Of a stretch of 64,000 nucleotides of DNA, positions 45,005-57,099 are shown piece after piece. A program made the translations under genes and the position numbers. The first letter of the stretch is position 1; every line of letters starts with the position of its first letter. The notes beneath the pieces were generated by a model. It did no database searches. It was not told where the DNA came from and saw only the letters and a list, made by a program, of their open reading frames with translations. This DNA comes from Cyathus striatus (Eukaryota > Basidiomycota > Agaricomycetes > Agaricales > Nidulariaceae), in assembly GCA_025738555.1 (NCBI GenBank), contig JAOVFP010000006.1, forward strand, positions 4,960,001 through 5,024,000, in the 5' to 3' direction.

Positions 45005-47237
45005 TCAAGCTGGAGATTTGGCTTCCGGCGCAGACTCATTGTTAAACTCGATATGTGTGAGTTGTTCAATTGTTTGAGAATTGTATACTTTTCCCTGCAT
45101 AACTCGATATATCAGCATCATTGGAGCCAGAACCTGATTTACAATGCATGAGCAACTTTTTACAATGTAGGAAATAGTTTTTCACCTGAAGCTGCCCAAC
45201 AATTTGAAAAAATGTAAACCCATATTTCATGTAGTCTGACATTAATGAAGTTGCAAGCAGTATCACTTGGCTAATACAGAGAGGTGCTTGAGACTCCACC
45301 AGCATCGTGGCTATGCTGATATATTCTTTCCCATAACTTCTTCCAAACGCCTTTTGGATTTGGGATCGAATCAACAGTAATCTTCCAACGATCAAGGTCG
45401 TAAGCATCATGTTTTGAATTAAAGTCAATATTTCGAAGATCGCTACTACATAATTCATACTTCCCTGTTAGATAGTTGCTCATCAGCATGTCCTCAATGA
45501 AAATGATTTGAAAGTTATTACTAAAAGAAACGTAGTCTGGAACAGACCAGCAATAACGCAGGTGTCACAAAAGTTGAGTTTGCCATACAGTGAATTACGG
45601 TACATTGTAATGCCTTAAGGCAGCAGCTGCCACATAAGGCAAATTGTTGAACACGAATCCTTAAACAGTCTTTAAAGGCATCACGGAGAGCTTTAGAACG
45701 TGATGTAAGGGCCCACTGTGAAGTCTTATAATACATTCATTCTCTACAATTGCTTGTAATGTGGTGTAAGGATGCTCGAGAAAAAATGAATCTGTTTCTA
45801 TTCAATTCAGAAGCCTAAATTACGATGATTCTAATAAATAGGCTGGTATTGGACTAGAAACTACATACATATAAAACTATACTACAAATACTACTCATTG
45901 TCACTTAAGTCTTCAGTACTTCAGTACCAATGTCACTTACCAAGCTATTTGCTTACCTTTACGCTCTCTACAACTTCACTTACCTTGTGTGTAAACGAGA
46001 AAGTCAGTGCTCTTTTATACATCTCAGGCAGATGTTTTAGTCATCATGTCCGGATCTTGCACTGTCTCGGCAGGGGGGTTTCCAAGTTCCGGAACCAGCT
46101 CTGGGGCTTTCTCCAGGCTAATCCAGACTTGCCCACATCTCCGTATACTTACATTAGTCACACTGTCATAATCCCGAGCCCCGTCACAATGTACACGAGC
46201 CGAGGGATATTTATTTTACTATATTTTTTACTACCTCTGCGATACATCACGATTCTACTGTAGCCAGTGAGTTAAGTACAAGAGTAAGCACCTCCACAAT
46301 ATATCTAATGAATGCTACACAGCCGTACTCAGTACTCTTTTTCGGATGGCCTACAAGTAATATTATGAACTAAATAATACTACGGCCACCTTGGAATCCA
46401 TATATAATCTTACGAAAACCTTAGCTTTTGCTTCACGAAACCCCGTGGCCTAGAAACTTATTGCAATGAGGCCCGTGCCTTATGATGGGGTATGACAGGC
46501 TTAGAATCATTTATATCATGCCTTTTAAGAATGTTATAATGTATGGTGTTGAGATTTAAGGCTTAAGGCCTTACAATGTGATTCGGACTTTCGTGACAGG
46601 AACCATGGATGCCCAATCCTAATAGATAAGATTATAATTAGTTGCCTTTAACGAATATCCTTATAACATGGCGTCGATAACTTGCCGATGGATGTGATTT
46701 GAAGAACTGAAGAGAATACAAAGATACTCCATTTCATCCGTTTAAAGTCATGATAAACGGCTAGAAAGCGCCACATCTGCCAATTGATAACATTGAGTCT
46801 CATGATTACTCAGATACTCTTAAGTATAAATTTCATACCATAATTATATCGACCAACCAAGATGTCAACATGAAGCAAATAATTTCCAACCATGTGCCAG
46901 AAGGCCTAGAAGTTTCATAAACGTTTATGGCATTACTGCATGTTACGGATAGTAATTCCGTAGTTTTCTGAAGGGAACCAGTGACTTGAAGGGTGCTTAA
47001 AATAAACGTAATCATGACATATACTGATAGTATCCACTGCTGTTTACTGAGCATTCTTTTCCCTATTATTTGGATAGCAATTATGCGAAAATATGCAATC
47101 CCGACTAGTACGATTGCACCATATATGATACCAGCAATTACGTTGCCGTAAATCCACGTTTTTGCCACACCTATAATCGTCAGCATCATTTCATTACAAG
47201 TCTGGAAGTCGAGCAACTCAGAATTGGGAGTAGTCAT
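45005..47237 (-). CDS. Seven-transmembrane receptor-like protein, paralogue C
   Basis: Five exons by splice signals and comparison with B: 46839-47237, 46686-46776, 46575-46618, 45186-45464 and 45005-45133, joining without a break to 313 residues. Intron 2 uses a GC donor (GCAAGT). Recognisable parts are the first membrane segment (YGNVIAGIIYGAIVLVGIAY), WRFLAVYHD in exon 2, LTTLIVGRLLLI and MLVESQ in exon 4, and MLIYRVMQGK in exon 5. This layout (cytosolic loop with a conserved VESQ, seven hydrophobic segments) resembles the orphan seven-helix membrane proteins expanded in mushrooms. Ligand and pathway are unknown. Intron 3 is about 1.1 kb, against about 0.13 kb in A and B, because a MITE-like insert lies in it. 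Confidence 0.8.
45602..46579. mobile_element. MITE-like insert in intron 3 of paralogue C
   Basis: ACATTGTAATGCCTTAAGGC at 45602-45621 is matched in inverted orientation by ACATTGTAAGGCCTTAAGCC (complement of 46560-46579), 17 of 20 bases. Taking it out leaves an intron of about 130 bp, like those of A and B. No transposase is encoded. I could not define a clean target duplication, so the exact ends are uncertain. Confidence 0.55.
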
Positions 47238-47450
47238 TCCGCAGGAAGAAGAGAATGAGAATCTGATCGTGCGCTGGCCAGAAGATATATACCATTCCTA
47301 AAACACCAAATAGGCAGATCATCGAAACTGACAGTCATCATCGGCGTAATCTCTGAACCGTCACCGATACCGATTCGTCACTAATATACCACATTCTATT
47401 TAATACCACAGAAGAAATTTTCGATACATCATGGTATCAGGCTATGAGGT

Positions 47451-47483
47451 GATATATCAAACGATTCTGTATCGGCTTTGTAC
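47451..47483 (-). promoter_or_regulatory. Upstream block shared by the paralogues (C)
   Basis: In gene sense: GTACAAAGCCGATACAGAAT, then TGATATATC, about 215-250 bp before the start codon of paralogue C. Confidence 0.45.
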
Positions 47484-48020
47484 CTCCCGAAGGTGAACAC
47501 AGGTAGAGATGTGACATTTCGGGTTTTATATCACACTTAAGCGCTGTCGATTGGATCTATTCTTGTATATTAAGTACTTGCATACCACCAAGAGTCTGGA
47601 TCTCAACACCCAAGGACCTGCTTCCATGCTCATCAACAATCAAGGAGCACAGATTTTGCTTACCAATGATAGAGTCCAAACTGTGCCACAAAGTTCATAT
47701 TAACAAACACGACAAAGCGAGGGCTCTAAAAATTAAAGGAAACAGAGTAAATAAACTGAAACGGCACTCATTATATAACGCGTCCACATCACTGATCTAA
47801 ATCGTGAACCTCGGCTTACAATAGGAGGCTCCGCTCCTCTTTTCAACTGTCTTCCAACTAAACTGATGTTCCCCACTGTCAACTAGAAGTCGATCCCGCT
47901 CCTAAATACTCGTATTTGTGGTGGTTATCCACGCATTGTTGGTGCTTGAGTGGACATGATGTATATGGTAGCTATTCCTTGCGGAGATGTTGGGAAGTGT
48001 CGAATTTAAGTGGGATTACT
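47484..48020. other. No supported gene
   Basis: Upstream of paralogue C and before the left arm of the long inverted repeat. I see no ORF or repeat that I can defend. Confidence 0.4.
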
Positions 48021-48200
48021 ATGGAAAGTCTAACGACCACGCCCAAACGCATCAAAAATAATTGGACTCCGGTGTCCGGCACCGCGGCTTCTCGGTTAGA
48101 TATTATAATCTCGGTTCAGGATTTCAGTTTTGCTTAGTATCCTCAGGATCGCCTAAGCGAGTTCAATTACTAACTGAAGCATGGTCGTCCGGTAACTATG
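48021..48200 (+). repeat. Left arm of a long inverted repeat
   Basis: 180 bp starting ATGGAAAGTCTAACG match the complement of 50114-50296 with about 15 differences. The arm reads as a short peptide (MESLTTTPKRIKNNWTPVSG), but a small indel near 48117 breaks the frame that is open in the other arm. Confidence 0.85.
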
Positions 48201-50113
48201 TGCTCATGAGTCACGATATTTATAGTAGTTGTATAAGGCCAATTTTTGAGTCAAACTATATGTAAAACAGGTGTATATACTAGTATCATACTACTGTAGT
48301 TCTATTGTGACTACAATTAAAATATTTAAGCAAGATACATATACACATATATCGAAGAATAAATGTTAAATGTCACACTCAATGTATCTAAATTCACGCT
48401 CATGGTATTGAAGAGGTGGACGAGCGTTGGGCGCGTCTGTCCAACCTTAAGGTTCTAAGGTAGAATAAAAGAATGTATCAGCAACATTTATGAGAGATTT
48501 GACGGCGCAATGAAAGACATTGCTTCGAGATGAAGTTCTAGACTGTTTTTCAGTAAACAGAACTTGCAGAAAGCAGAGATATCGAGCGAGACAATGACTG
48601 AGAGCGAGACTGAGGGGCTGAGAGCAGGAGAACTGTGGGGTGAAATTCACTGAAGTAATGTAGACCTAGATACACTGTTTAAATAGTAAAAGATAGGAAG
48701 AAAATACATAAATGAGCGAATAGAATTTAAATAGACCCAAGGAGGTCACAAGAACTAGACTATCGTCCATAGAAGATGAAAAAATACGGAGAATGAAAAA
48801 TAAATGAGAGGAAGTCTTGAAGTTGCTGCCAGAGCAATGGTGCCATGATGGGATCGATATCGAATAAACTGTTGTTTTGCTTGTGCGCATCGCAGTCCAT
48901 TTCTTCGCCTGCCTGTAGTCGAGTGCCTGAGGTATCTTTCTTGATGTCCTAAATTCGATTGTAGCGCGGATGCGGTCCAATGTCGAGAGCGTTGGGATGC
49001 GTTCAGGAGGACTATTCAACGGCAGACGCGTTGACATTGACAGCGACGCGCTTAAAGGAAAGGCCACGTGATCATACCAGAGTGCGTCAGAATGGTCGAC
49101 TCTACCGACGCCGTGCAGGCAGAAAGCCTACTCTGCAGTATGAATATTTATTGTATTAGATTAAATAAAACATTTGTATTGTGACTTCATACATGTTGGA
49201 GGAGTAATGAGTACTACAATACTAGACACGAATACACTTTAATGTAAGTATGACTCAGAGAATTGAAATAAGTATGACTCTGAAGTGAACATCAGGGGAA
49301 AAAAGTGAGGAAGTGTAGCGATATGTAGTCGTTGTAGATCTGATAGCGTCATTGCCAACACTCGCGGTCACTGCGAAAGTCCTTTAAATTGAGAGTGAGC
49401 ATGAAATATATCGTATATTCACGCTCTCACTCAAACTCAAAATCTACTAGTGACTTAAATATAACATTTATACATGTTCACACATGCGCTCTATTCAATT
49501 AACATAAGCATAAATCACTTGTATACAGTTTTGTATAAAAGTTCATACTCAATCTAAACGATATGTATGTATGAACATGAATAAATATTACTTATTAGCA
49601 CGCTCAGCCTGCTCGAACTCTACCAAACTGCGTGTGTGTAAGTTGAATATAATATTCACGCCCGAGCTATAGTAAATATGGGTTAGTGAGTCGTGCTCAA
49701 ACCAATCAACTTAAGTGTGAACATCATTCAATGAATATAATAATATATGCTGTTTATATAGACTATACGGACATAAAGTAGTAAAACATGTATTTACGAT
49801 ATTACTATATTTATGACAACCTATTGCTTCTTGCTCGTTTATGCATTGCGTCACGCTCACCCCATATTGCTTCATGCTAACTTACATATATATCATTCAC
49901 GCCCAGGGTCGAATTTTCGCGCACAGACCCTGAGCATGCACGGAAATTTACGCCTGTCTGAACTTTGAAGGACATTTGTAGTAAAATTTGAGTCGCAGCG
50001 CCGCGTAGTATTACTTACATTACATAGTCAGTTCATCTAGCACGCAAATAGTTATATTGGAACTCATACAGGTATATTATCCTATTTTAATGAACCAAAT
50101 AATTGCTTGATAA
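48201..50113. other. AT-rich interior between inverted arms
   Basis: About 1.9 kb. One 133-codon minus-strand frame (48666-49067) has no known motif. From 49.2 kb on the DNA is AT-rich with repeated words (AAGTATGACTC twice near 49250). It may be the body of a non-autonomous element, but no transposase is visible. Confidence 0.35.
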
Positions 50114-50296
50114 CATATAGCTACCGGACGACCATGCTTCAGTTAGTAGTGGAACTCGCTTAGGCGATCCTGAGGATACTGCGCGAATCTGAGATCCTGA
50201 AACCGAGATTATAATATCTAACCGAGAAGCCGCGGTGCCGGACACCGGAGTCCAATTATTTGTGATGCGTTTGAGCGTGGTCGTTAGACTTTCCAT
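50114..50296 (-). repeat. Right arm of a long inverted repeat
   Basis: Complement of 48021-48200. Read on the minus strand it is open from 50296 to 50087 (69 residues, SGTAASRLDIIISVSGS in the middle), with no known domain. Confidence 0.85.
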
Positions 50297-50299
50297 AGA

Positions 50300-52100
50300 T
50301 TACCGCTGCTTGCGTCGGGACAACGTCGGGGCCCAGCGAAGATAAAGCAGAGGTCTCGTTATTTACTCCTCCGGGTATACATAGCAAAACATTTCGCCAC
50401 GTGCGAAACAAACTCTTCTCGAACGATGACGGTCACCTCACCCTCAACCTCTTCCCGGTAATATCTTGTTTGTGAAAAGCACTTTTTTGTCTAGCCATTC
50501 TCGAATTTAATGGCTTCTTTTTATGCACTAGATTCACGGAATCCTACTCCTAAGTCTCGAGTTTGCAGGTACTGTACTGCTACCTCATCTGTGAAACCAA
50601 CCCCTCTTACACGGACTACGGAGTCAAATCTACAGACTGACGCTATTCCTGCTCCTCGACGCAATGGAGTCAGCAAGAAGGCCCTGCGTATTTTATATTT
50701 GGCATAAACTCCAACGACTCTGGCAAGCTCCAGCTCTACCTTAGGTGTTCTCAAGGATGTTATAATACAGTGGCTCCTGTGATCGCTGTCGCTCCTCTTT
50801 CCCCATGCAACTCCCATGGCTCGTCCAATACAGAAAACTGTGCAAACACGAGAACCTAGCTCGAGTTCGACGACGGCTGTGGCGAGGTATAGCTCGGAGT
50901 TTGAGTGTGTTGAAGAGAAGGGTACGAGATGGAAGGGTGGTGGTATAGAGAAGAATATGAGGGCGCAAGTGGTTTCTATCCAGACCAGAACGACGGCCTG
51001 AGGTAGCAAAGGCACCAATTCGGATGATCTACGGCAGTCATACATCTCCTTTTGACGGATTAGCGTCGCTCTGCAACATTCTTATACCTTGGATGCTCTT
51101 CTGCTTCATGCGAAAATGTACGCCCTCTCCTTGCTCACTTCTTGCTGCCCACCAACGACTGAAATCATTTACTCAATGACAGAAAAGAGGTGATAGGTAA
51201 GTATATCATCAGGACCACTGCCAATGGTCATTCATCGTGCTTCGAATCTCGATGCGCCGTTTCGACTGTATTGATGTGGGTTCATCTCCCCCTTCCTTCC
51301 TTGTACCATTCATCCCTCGCACATACTACTTATGCAACGAAGATGGATGCTGATTGCGCGTTGTAGCGGCGTAGTACAGATTCGTCTACGACCTACTAGG
51401 AAGCGACACGTGGAAGCACATCAGCTTCGTGAGCTGTTCGTGCATCTCCGTTGGATTGTATCTGCTATTCCTTTCTCGTGAGTATAGCTTCTTTCGTGCT
51501 TATGCCAATCTTTTCTCTTTCGTCGTTCCGAGGACCTCCTCTTCATCGCACACGATTCTATCTTGCTCCCTTCTCAATCCGCTCCCTCCCTCCTTCCTGA
51601 TCACCTTATCCCTTCCACCCTCCTCCTCATCTCTATCTCTCTTCCTTCGATGCAACTCACTAAAACTTCCTGTAGCAACTAAATTTCCGTCCTCGACCTC
51701 CCCATTGACATCTTCTACTCCGTCCTCGAGCCCGTTCTCCCCGTACGCTGCTTGAACGAGCCTCGAGGAAACCCGATGAAGCCCGCTGTATTTTACGTAG
51801 TGGGTGTGTGGGGTGTTTATTTTACGCTTGGGAAGGCATGGACGAGTGTTATGCATGATCAGTTAGTTGTCTTTTCTTCGCTCTTTTTCGTTTTCCTTTC
51901 CACTAAATTCGTCGAACATGTATATGTGACCCTGATAATGTGATTGTGATTATATTCTTATCATGTAGTAGTAAGTGTTAGGATTGGATAGACTTCTATG
52001 GCATCTTCTGCGCGTTTGAAGGAAGTATAAACTCTTAAGTATTCGCCCCACCAATTAGGAAGATATGAGTTCAGCTTGTTGAAAATGAAGCATTAGAAGT
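50300..52100 (+). repeat. R1-related repeat copy
   Basis: A C/T tract at 51570-51720 followed by CAACTCACTAAAACTTCC resembles the R1 order. GAGGGCGCAAGTGGTTTC (50957) and CTACTAGGAAGCGACA (51392) correspond to GGGCGCAAGTTATTC (58680) and CACTAGGAAGCGATA (58743) in the copy at 57-59 kb. The frame 50521-51045 (minus, 174 codons) shows no domain and lies in the repeat. Confidence 0.45.
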
Positions 52101-52344
52101 CAGACACGGAAACTATGGCAGTCTTAATACCTGGTATTCGTTAAATGTTAAGACCTCCAAATTTTCATCGGATCGTACTCCTATTGTGTAGAGGTTCTTG
52201 ACGGAGAATCAGTTTATGATCAAGATGTCAGTCATTTTTATTTGGTTGTTGAGATATCTACTAATCGTAATAGGTATCTAATGCCAGAAGAGATCGAACT
52301 CTCCTTGGAAATAATATCGCTCTCTACCTACGGCCGCTCACGGG

Positions 52345-52407
52345 CAATGCAAAGGCAATACAGAACCATAATTCACTCCGCAACTGCGTTGTATTTGGAC
52401 GATATAT
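52345..52407 (+). promoter_or_regulatory. Upstream block shared by the paralogues (B)
   Basis: AATGCAAAGGCAATACAGAA, then CGATATATC, about 220-280 bp before the start codon of paralogue B. Confidence 0.45.
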
Positions 52408-52627
52408 CAGAGACTCAACTATATACGGTTATGAGAAGACCTAAAGAACAAGCTACCGATATATATCGCGCGTAGAAGACCGTAACTTACGTTGACTGCA
52501 TTTCAAGACAAACATCTTTTACCTCTTGTTATACAGATCGTTGCTATGGTAGGCCTATATATCTTATGACTTAGTACGCATGATATAATATTCGGTTCCA
52601 ACCCTATCGCTTTACTCCTCATATAGA

Positions 52628-53917
52628 ATGACTGCTCTAGATCATGCCTTTGAATTGGGACTTCACGATTGTACAGAGGACGTGTTATTGGGAATGACAG
52701 CACTCACCAAGCCATGGATTTACGGCAACTTTATATCTTGCATGATATACGGCGCAATAGTACTAGTCGGGATTGCGTATTTGCGTATTCTTGTTATCCA
52801 TGTATCAGGGAGGAAACTACTCAGTCCACAGCAATGGTTATTATCGGTATACGTCGTGGCGGGCTTTATTTTAAGTACCCTTCAAATTGCTGGGGCTTTA
52901 CAAGTAACAATCAAACTTATATCCAGCTCTGGATGCATACATCCATGCTCCTATCAGTTTGATGGAGAACGAAATTTGTTGGAGAATGTTTGCTTTATGA
53001 TAACGGCTTGGGCTGTCGATTCCATCATGGTACTTATTAACATTTTTTAATCGCATAACTGGCTATAACCCTAAGCACGTTACATAGATGTGGCGTTTCT
53101 TTATCGTTTATCATGACTTGAAGCGTACGAAATGGGGTATATTTGTAGTCTCGTCGCTACTTCAAATAGCATCCATAGGTAAGTTATTGGCACACGGGGT
53201 ACCCAGGATCCATATTTCAAGTGACTGGCTTATGACTCATATATTAGGAACTGGTATTTATACTACTTTCGTTATGTCCCATTCAATGGGCTTGGATTGG
53301 CATGTATAAACCAATTATTCATATCCATAATATATTGCTGACCACCCATTAATCAGCATTTTATAATTCATGTAATTCTCTTCAACTAAAGTACACTCAT
53401 ACAAAAATGACACTGACACCTACCTACTCAGAATGGGGATTTTTATTTGGTAGTTTTTGAAGCAGTTACCCTGTTCCAGAACATAATGCTTACCACTTTA
53501 ATTGTGGGAAGGCTACTGCTGTGTCGTCGTAAGGCTCGAAAAGTGTTAGGAAAATGTTATGGGAATGAATATACTGGGGTAGCTTCAATGGTGGTGGAGT
53601 CCCAAATGCTTCTTGGTATTGCTCAAGTCACAATGCTTACATCATTAATTGTGACGAATGTGGCGGAAGAAATGGGAATATTTAAGTATGGACCAACATT
53701 TTACCAAATTACTGGACAAATCCAGGTGAGAAAAACTTTCAAATCCATACAAAAAATTTCATCCATGATCAAATAGGTTCTGTCTCCAATGTTATTAATA
53801 TATCGAGTTATGCAAGGAAAGACATGTAATTCCCAGATGATTGCAGAAATCACACATCTCAGATTCAAGAATGATGACATCCCGGAACATAATTCTGCTG
53901 TTGAATACAGTCAATAA
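52628..53917 (+). CDS. Seven-transmembrane receptor-like protein, paralogue B (intact)
   Basis: Five exons: 52628-53029, 53088-53178, 53248-53303, 53432-53725 and 53777-53917, all with GT donors and AG acceptors and consistent phases, giving 327 residues. Seven hydrophobic segments can be placed: two in exon 1 (around residues 36-60 and 70-95), one at its end (CFMITAWAVDSIMM), one in exons 2-3 after WRFFIVYHDLKRTKW, two in exon 4 (LTTLIVGRLLL and VVESQMLLGIAQVTMLTSL), and one across the exon 4/5 junction before LLIYRVMQGK. The architecture fits the orphan seven-helix membrane proteins of Agaricomycetes, probably receptors in the plasma membrane; the ligand is unknown. It is the only paralogue here without an insertion. 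Confidence 0.85.
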
Positions 53918-54106
53918 CACTTATATATATCAATATATCTGGCAGTCATATTACATATAAAGCTAAATGCATTGTTCTACCAACAAACACCATCCATAAT
54001 TCTAATTTCTATCATCCACGAACTCCATCCCTTTATGCTGAAGAGACTGAATGCGCTGTCGAACCTGATCCTTTGCATTTGCGAGATCACATCCACTGGC
54101 ACAAAT

Positions 54107-56954
54107 TCAAACTTGTGAAAGCTTCTGTATCCCATCATCTACATCACCTTCTGACCGATACATAAGTGCACTAAGCATTCCATTCCAATCAGCCCTCAAA
54201 GTTCCCTCTAGGAAAAGTTTAGAAGGATTCCCTAGATATTTCTTGCATGTTTTGTCTTCAGGAGAGGCGAATTCACAATTACCGCACCGACATGGACGGA
54301 GAATATCAAACAAGCCATCTTTAATGTAAAATTCCTTTGGTTTTGGACCATCTCGCTTCAATCCAAAGGGTCCCCTTGTATGGGGATATTCCGGAGTCGG
54401 TGTGTTTTTGAGGGGGTTGGCGAGTGATGTTTTGGAGATATTGACAACTGTGTTGATTTTGAGAGTTTTTAATGGGTATCTAGACCGTTTGACAAGAGCA
54501 GCGAGGTCAGCAAGAACATATTGGGGAGTCCTCTCGCATGGAAGCTCCACCTGAAATTCCTCCAATACTGTTAGTATAAGATGATGAAGGACAGCAAAGC
54601 TGCCTGCACTGCGCAGGGAACCAAGGTTGATGTAAAAAGTAGCCAGGCTACCGAGAGTGACAAAGTCAAATAACGCCGGACGACTCCGAATGTCGGAAAC
54701 CGTGTAAAACCCAATCAGGTTGAGATTATACTCGAAATGCTTTAGAGTTGGAACAACTCGAAGTATATTCAGCAATTCCTCTGGTTCAAAATAACATACA
54801 TGGTTAACACCGATATCCAAGAACTGGACACATGGTGGATTGGATCGTTGAAGCATTGATAAAATATGTTTGAAGATAGAAGTTTGATGATCATATCCAA
54901 GCCCAACATTATAATCCACACTGTTATATAAAGTGAACTGCTGAAGTGCAGGTAATGTGAGTGATCCCAAGATATATTCAATGTCAACAATACGGGCGAA
55001 ACCATGCAGAACGAAACTCTTCAAATATGGAAGTTGGAGAAGTTGCGGCTCACTGGGTGGGTGCGGATTGAGGTATTGATATAGAAAACAATGAGTGGAG
55101 CTGTTGTAAGTGAAGTCCGCTATGTTCACCATATCTTTCAATTTATCGATTAATGTGATGGCATCCATCAAAATATCAATCCATTTGCATACTTTCAAGC
55201 CAGAAAGAGAAATAGAGATCGGAAAACCGAATTGTGCTACATGAGTAAGGTTTGGTGTAGCACGAATGCGGAATTCAGGATGTCCATCTGTTAAGGACTC
55301 GCAGTAATGAGAGGGCCAGCAAGTGAATGCTTCTAAAGAATGAGGAGGCTGCTTCATAATGTCTATCAAATTGACACATACGTCGGCGCTTTTTAAACCA
55401 GGACAGAACATATCTATGCTTTTCCATTGATTAGAGTAGGCAAGCAACTCATTAATCAATATAGATTCTTTTGTTCCTATGGCAGCCTGTTTGGATTGTT
55501 GAATTTTAACAGTAAGTAGTCGATTGCGTGCTCGCTGAATCCATTGCCGTAGTTCCATAGCTACTTCAGCAATACTTTCAGCATTATATCTTTCAGGGGA
55601 CTTCAAGAGTACCGAAAAGGTATCCCATAAAATCGGAGTGTCGAATACTGATACGTAGTAAATTTCATTTTTCTCGTTCCGAAATTATGGAACTTCCACC
55701 TGAGCGCGTGAGTAGGACAATGCGGGGAGGGGCTGAGTTCCTACGCCGCCTCCCATAAATCATTAAGGGATTAAAAACAAATGAAACTATAAAAAACATA
55801 TAAAAACTCCGCCTCAGTATGGTTTTAAAACATTTAAACAAATACATACCACTTTTATTCATAAAACCAAAGTCAAGTTGCACTTGCTAGCACTCTACAG
55901 ATCCCACTATGCATTATGACGAGCCCTCAGAGTTATAGACCAACCAAGAAGGCGCACAGAGTTGAATACAGAACCTAGAAAGAACCCAGACCCTAGAACC
56001 AGCCCAGAACACGAGAACTTGAGCAAAGCTATGCAGACAGTGCACTAGCTATACACAGAACGAAGCCAATAGACCACGCGCAACCCATGCGCAGATCACG
56101 AGAAGAGTAACGATAGTAGTGTGAGCTACGTGTCGCAGCAATGGCGTTTTGTTGCGATACTGACGCGCCACGCGTACTTGAAAGTTGATGATATAAGCAA
56201 CGCCCGAAATAGAAATAGATCGACGAGCCGCCCATACGGGCGTCCATTGCGATATAGACACGCATGTGCGCACGCGTGCAATTGGTCGCAGCAACGGCTG
56301 GGACGGAACGACGGAGAAACCTAGGAATAAAATTGATAATTAGTATAGACCTAATCAGTAACTAAAGGCGTCCGTAATTGTATATAGAAGAGCGAGGAGG
56401 GAAAGAAACAGCAGGAACTGCCAGGCATTCTTCCCTCCCACTGACAGGGTGTGTAAAGACGAGATTCAGACATAGTTATGAGACAATTTGATACCGAGAA
56501 ATACGTACCGTGATACGGAATTGCATCTGAAATTGAATATCTTTACTTGAATACTTTGACATGTGAACGAGAATAGCCCAAGTTCAATTGATCTAATTTT
56601 AACTTGTTCTAAAATCGATTGCGCCCCTCGAACTACCTGAACTTACACCTCGGGATTTGAATATTTTTATTGTATTTGGAAATTCTATTCTAAGTACATA
56701 AGAATTACTTAACTCGTCGCGTGACTCAACAATACTAAGTCCCTCCAGGGGTGACAAACCTGGCTGAGTAGTCTTGGAGTAATCAAAAGTTGCTTTTCAT
56801 CGTCAAGATTTGCGAATACTACTACGTTATCGGTTGTATCGTGCATTGCCCTACGAGCCCTAAGTCGTTCGTCCTCGCACGCATGGAGATGAATCTTCGT
56901 GATGATCTCCGCAGGAAGTTTCTGAAAGTGCCGGTTGCTTGTAGCGTTCCCCAT
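54107..56954 (-). pseudogene. F-box/LRR-type gene split by a solo LTR
   Basis: The N-terminal part (from ATG 56954) has the F-box core LPAEIITKIHLHA and QVCHPWRDLV. The C-terminal part (to 54107) has TPILWDTFSV, leucine-rich strands (LPALQQFTLYN, VPTLKHFEYNL) and a late Cys cluster (CRCGNCEF). They are separated by LTR-A copy 3 (55650-56730) with AGTATT on both sides. WRDLV...TPILW is the normal F-box end, and the two halves are in the same frame when the LTR and one duplicate are ignored, so the gene was whole before insertion. F-box proteins bind Skp1 and bring substrates to an SCF ubiquitin ligase. A further upstream exon is possible, since AG acceptors precede 56954. Confidence 0.85.
55650..56730 (-). 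repeat. LTR-A repeat, copy 3 (solo LTR, about 1.08 kb)
   Basis: Both sides carry AGTATT (AATACT on the plus strand at 55644-55649 and 56731-56736). On the minus strand the repeat starts (T)GTTGAGTCACGCG and ends TACTACGTATC(A). Blocks match 300-1070 and 30.7-31.1 kb. No internal retroelement genes are present, so it is a solo LTR. Confidence 0.85.
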
Positions 56955-57099
56955 TCTGCGATACTGATAGCTACGAGAAGCAGGTTCTACTTCGAAGAGC
57001 AGATTATGAGCAGAGGTGAGTGGTTGACATAAAGAGTGAAAAATAGCTATATGTAATTGATAAATCAATGAGCATTCAAAAATAAGTGAATTGAAAGAG

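Noticed and set aside
50521..51045. 174-codon open frame (minus)
   Set aside because: No domain, lies in repeat DNA that recurs broken at 58.5-58.7 kb.
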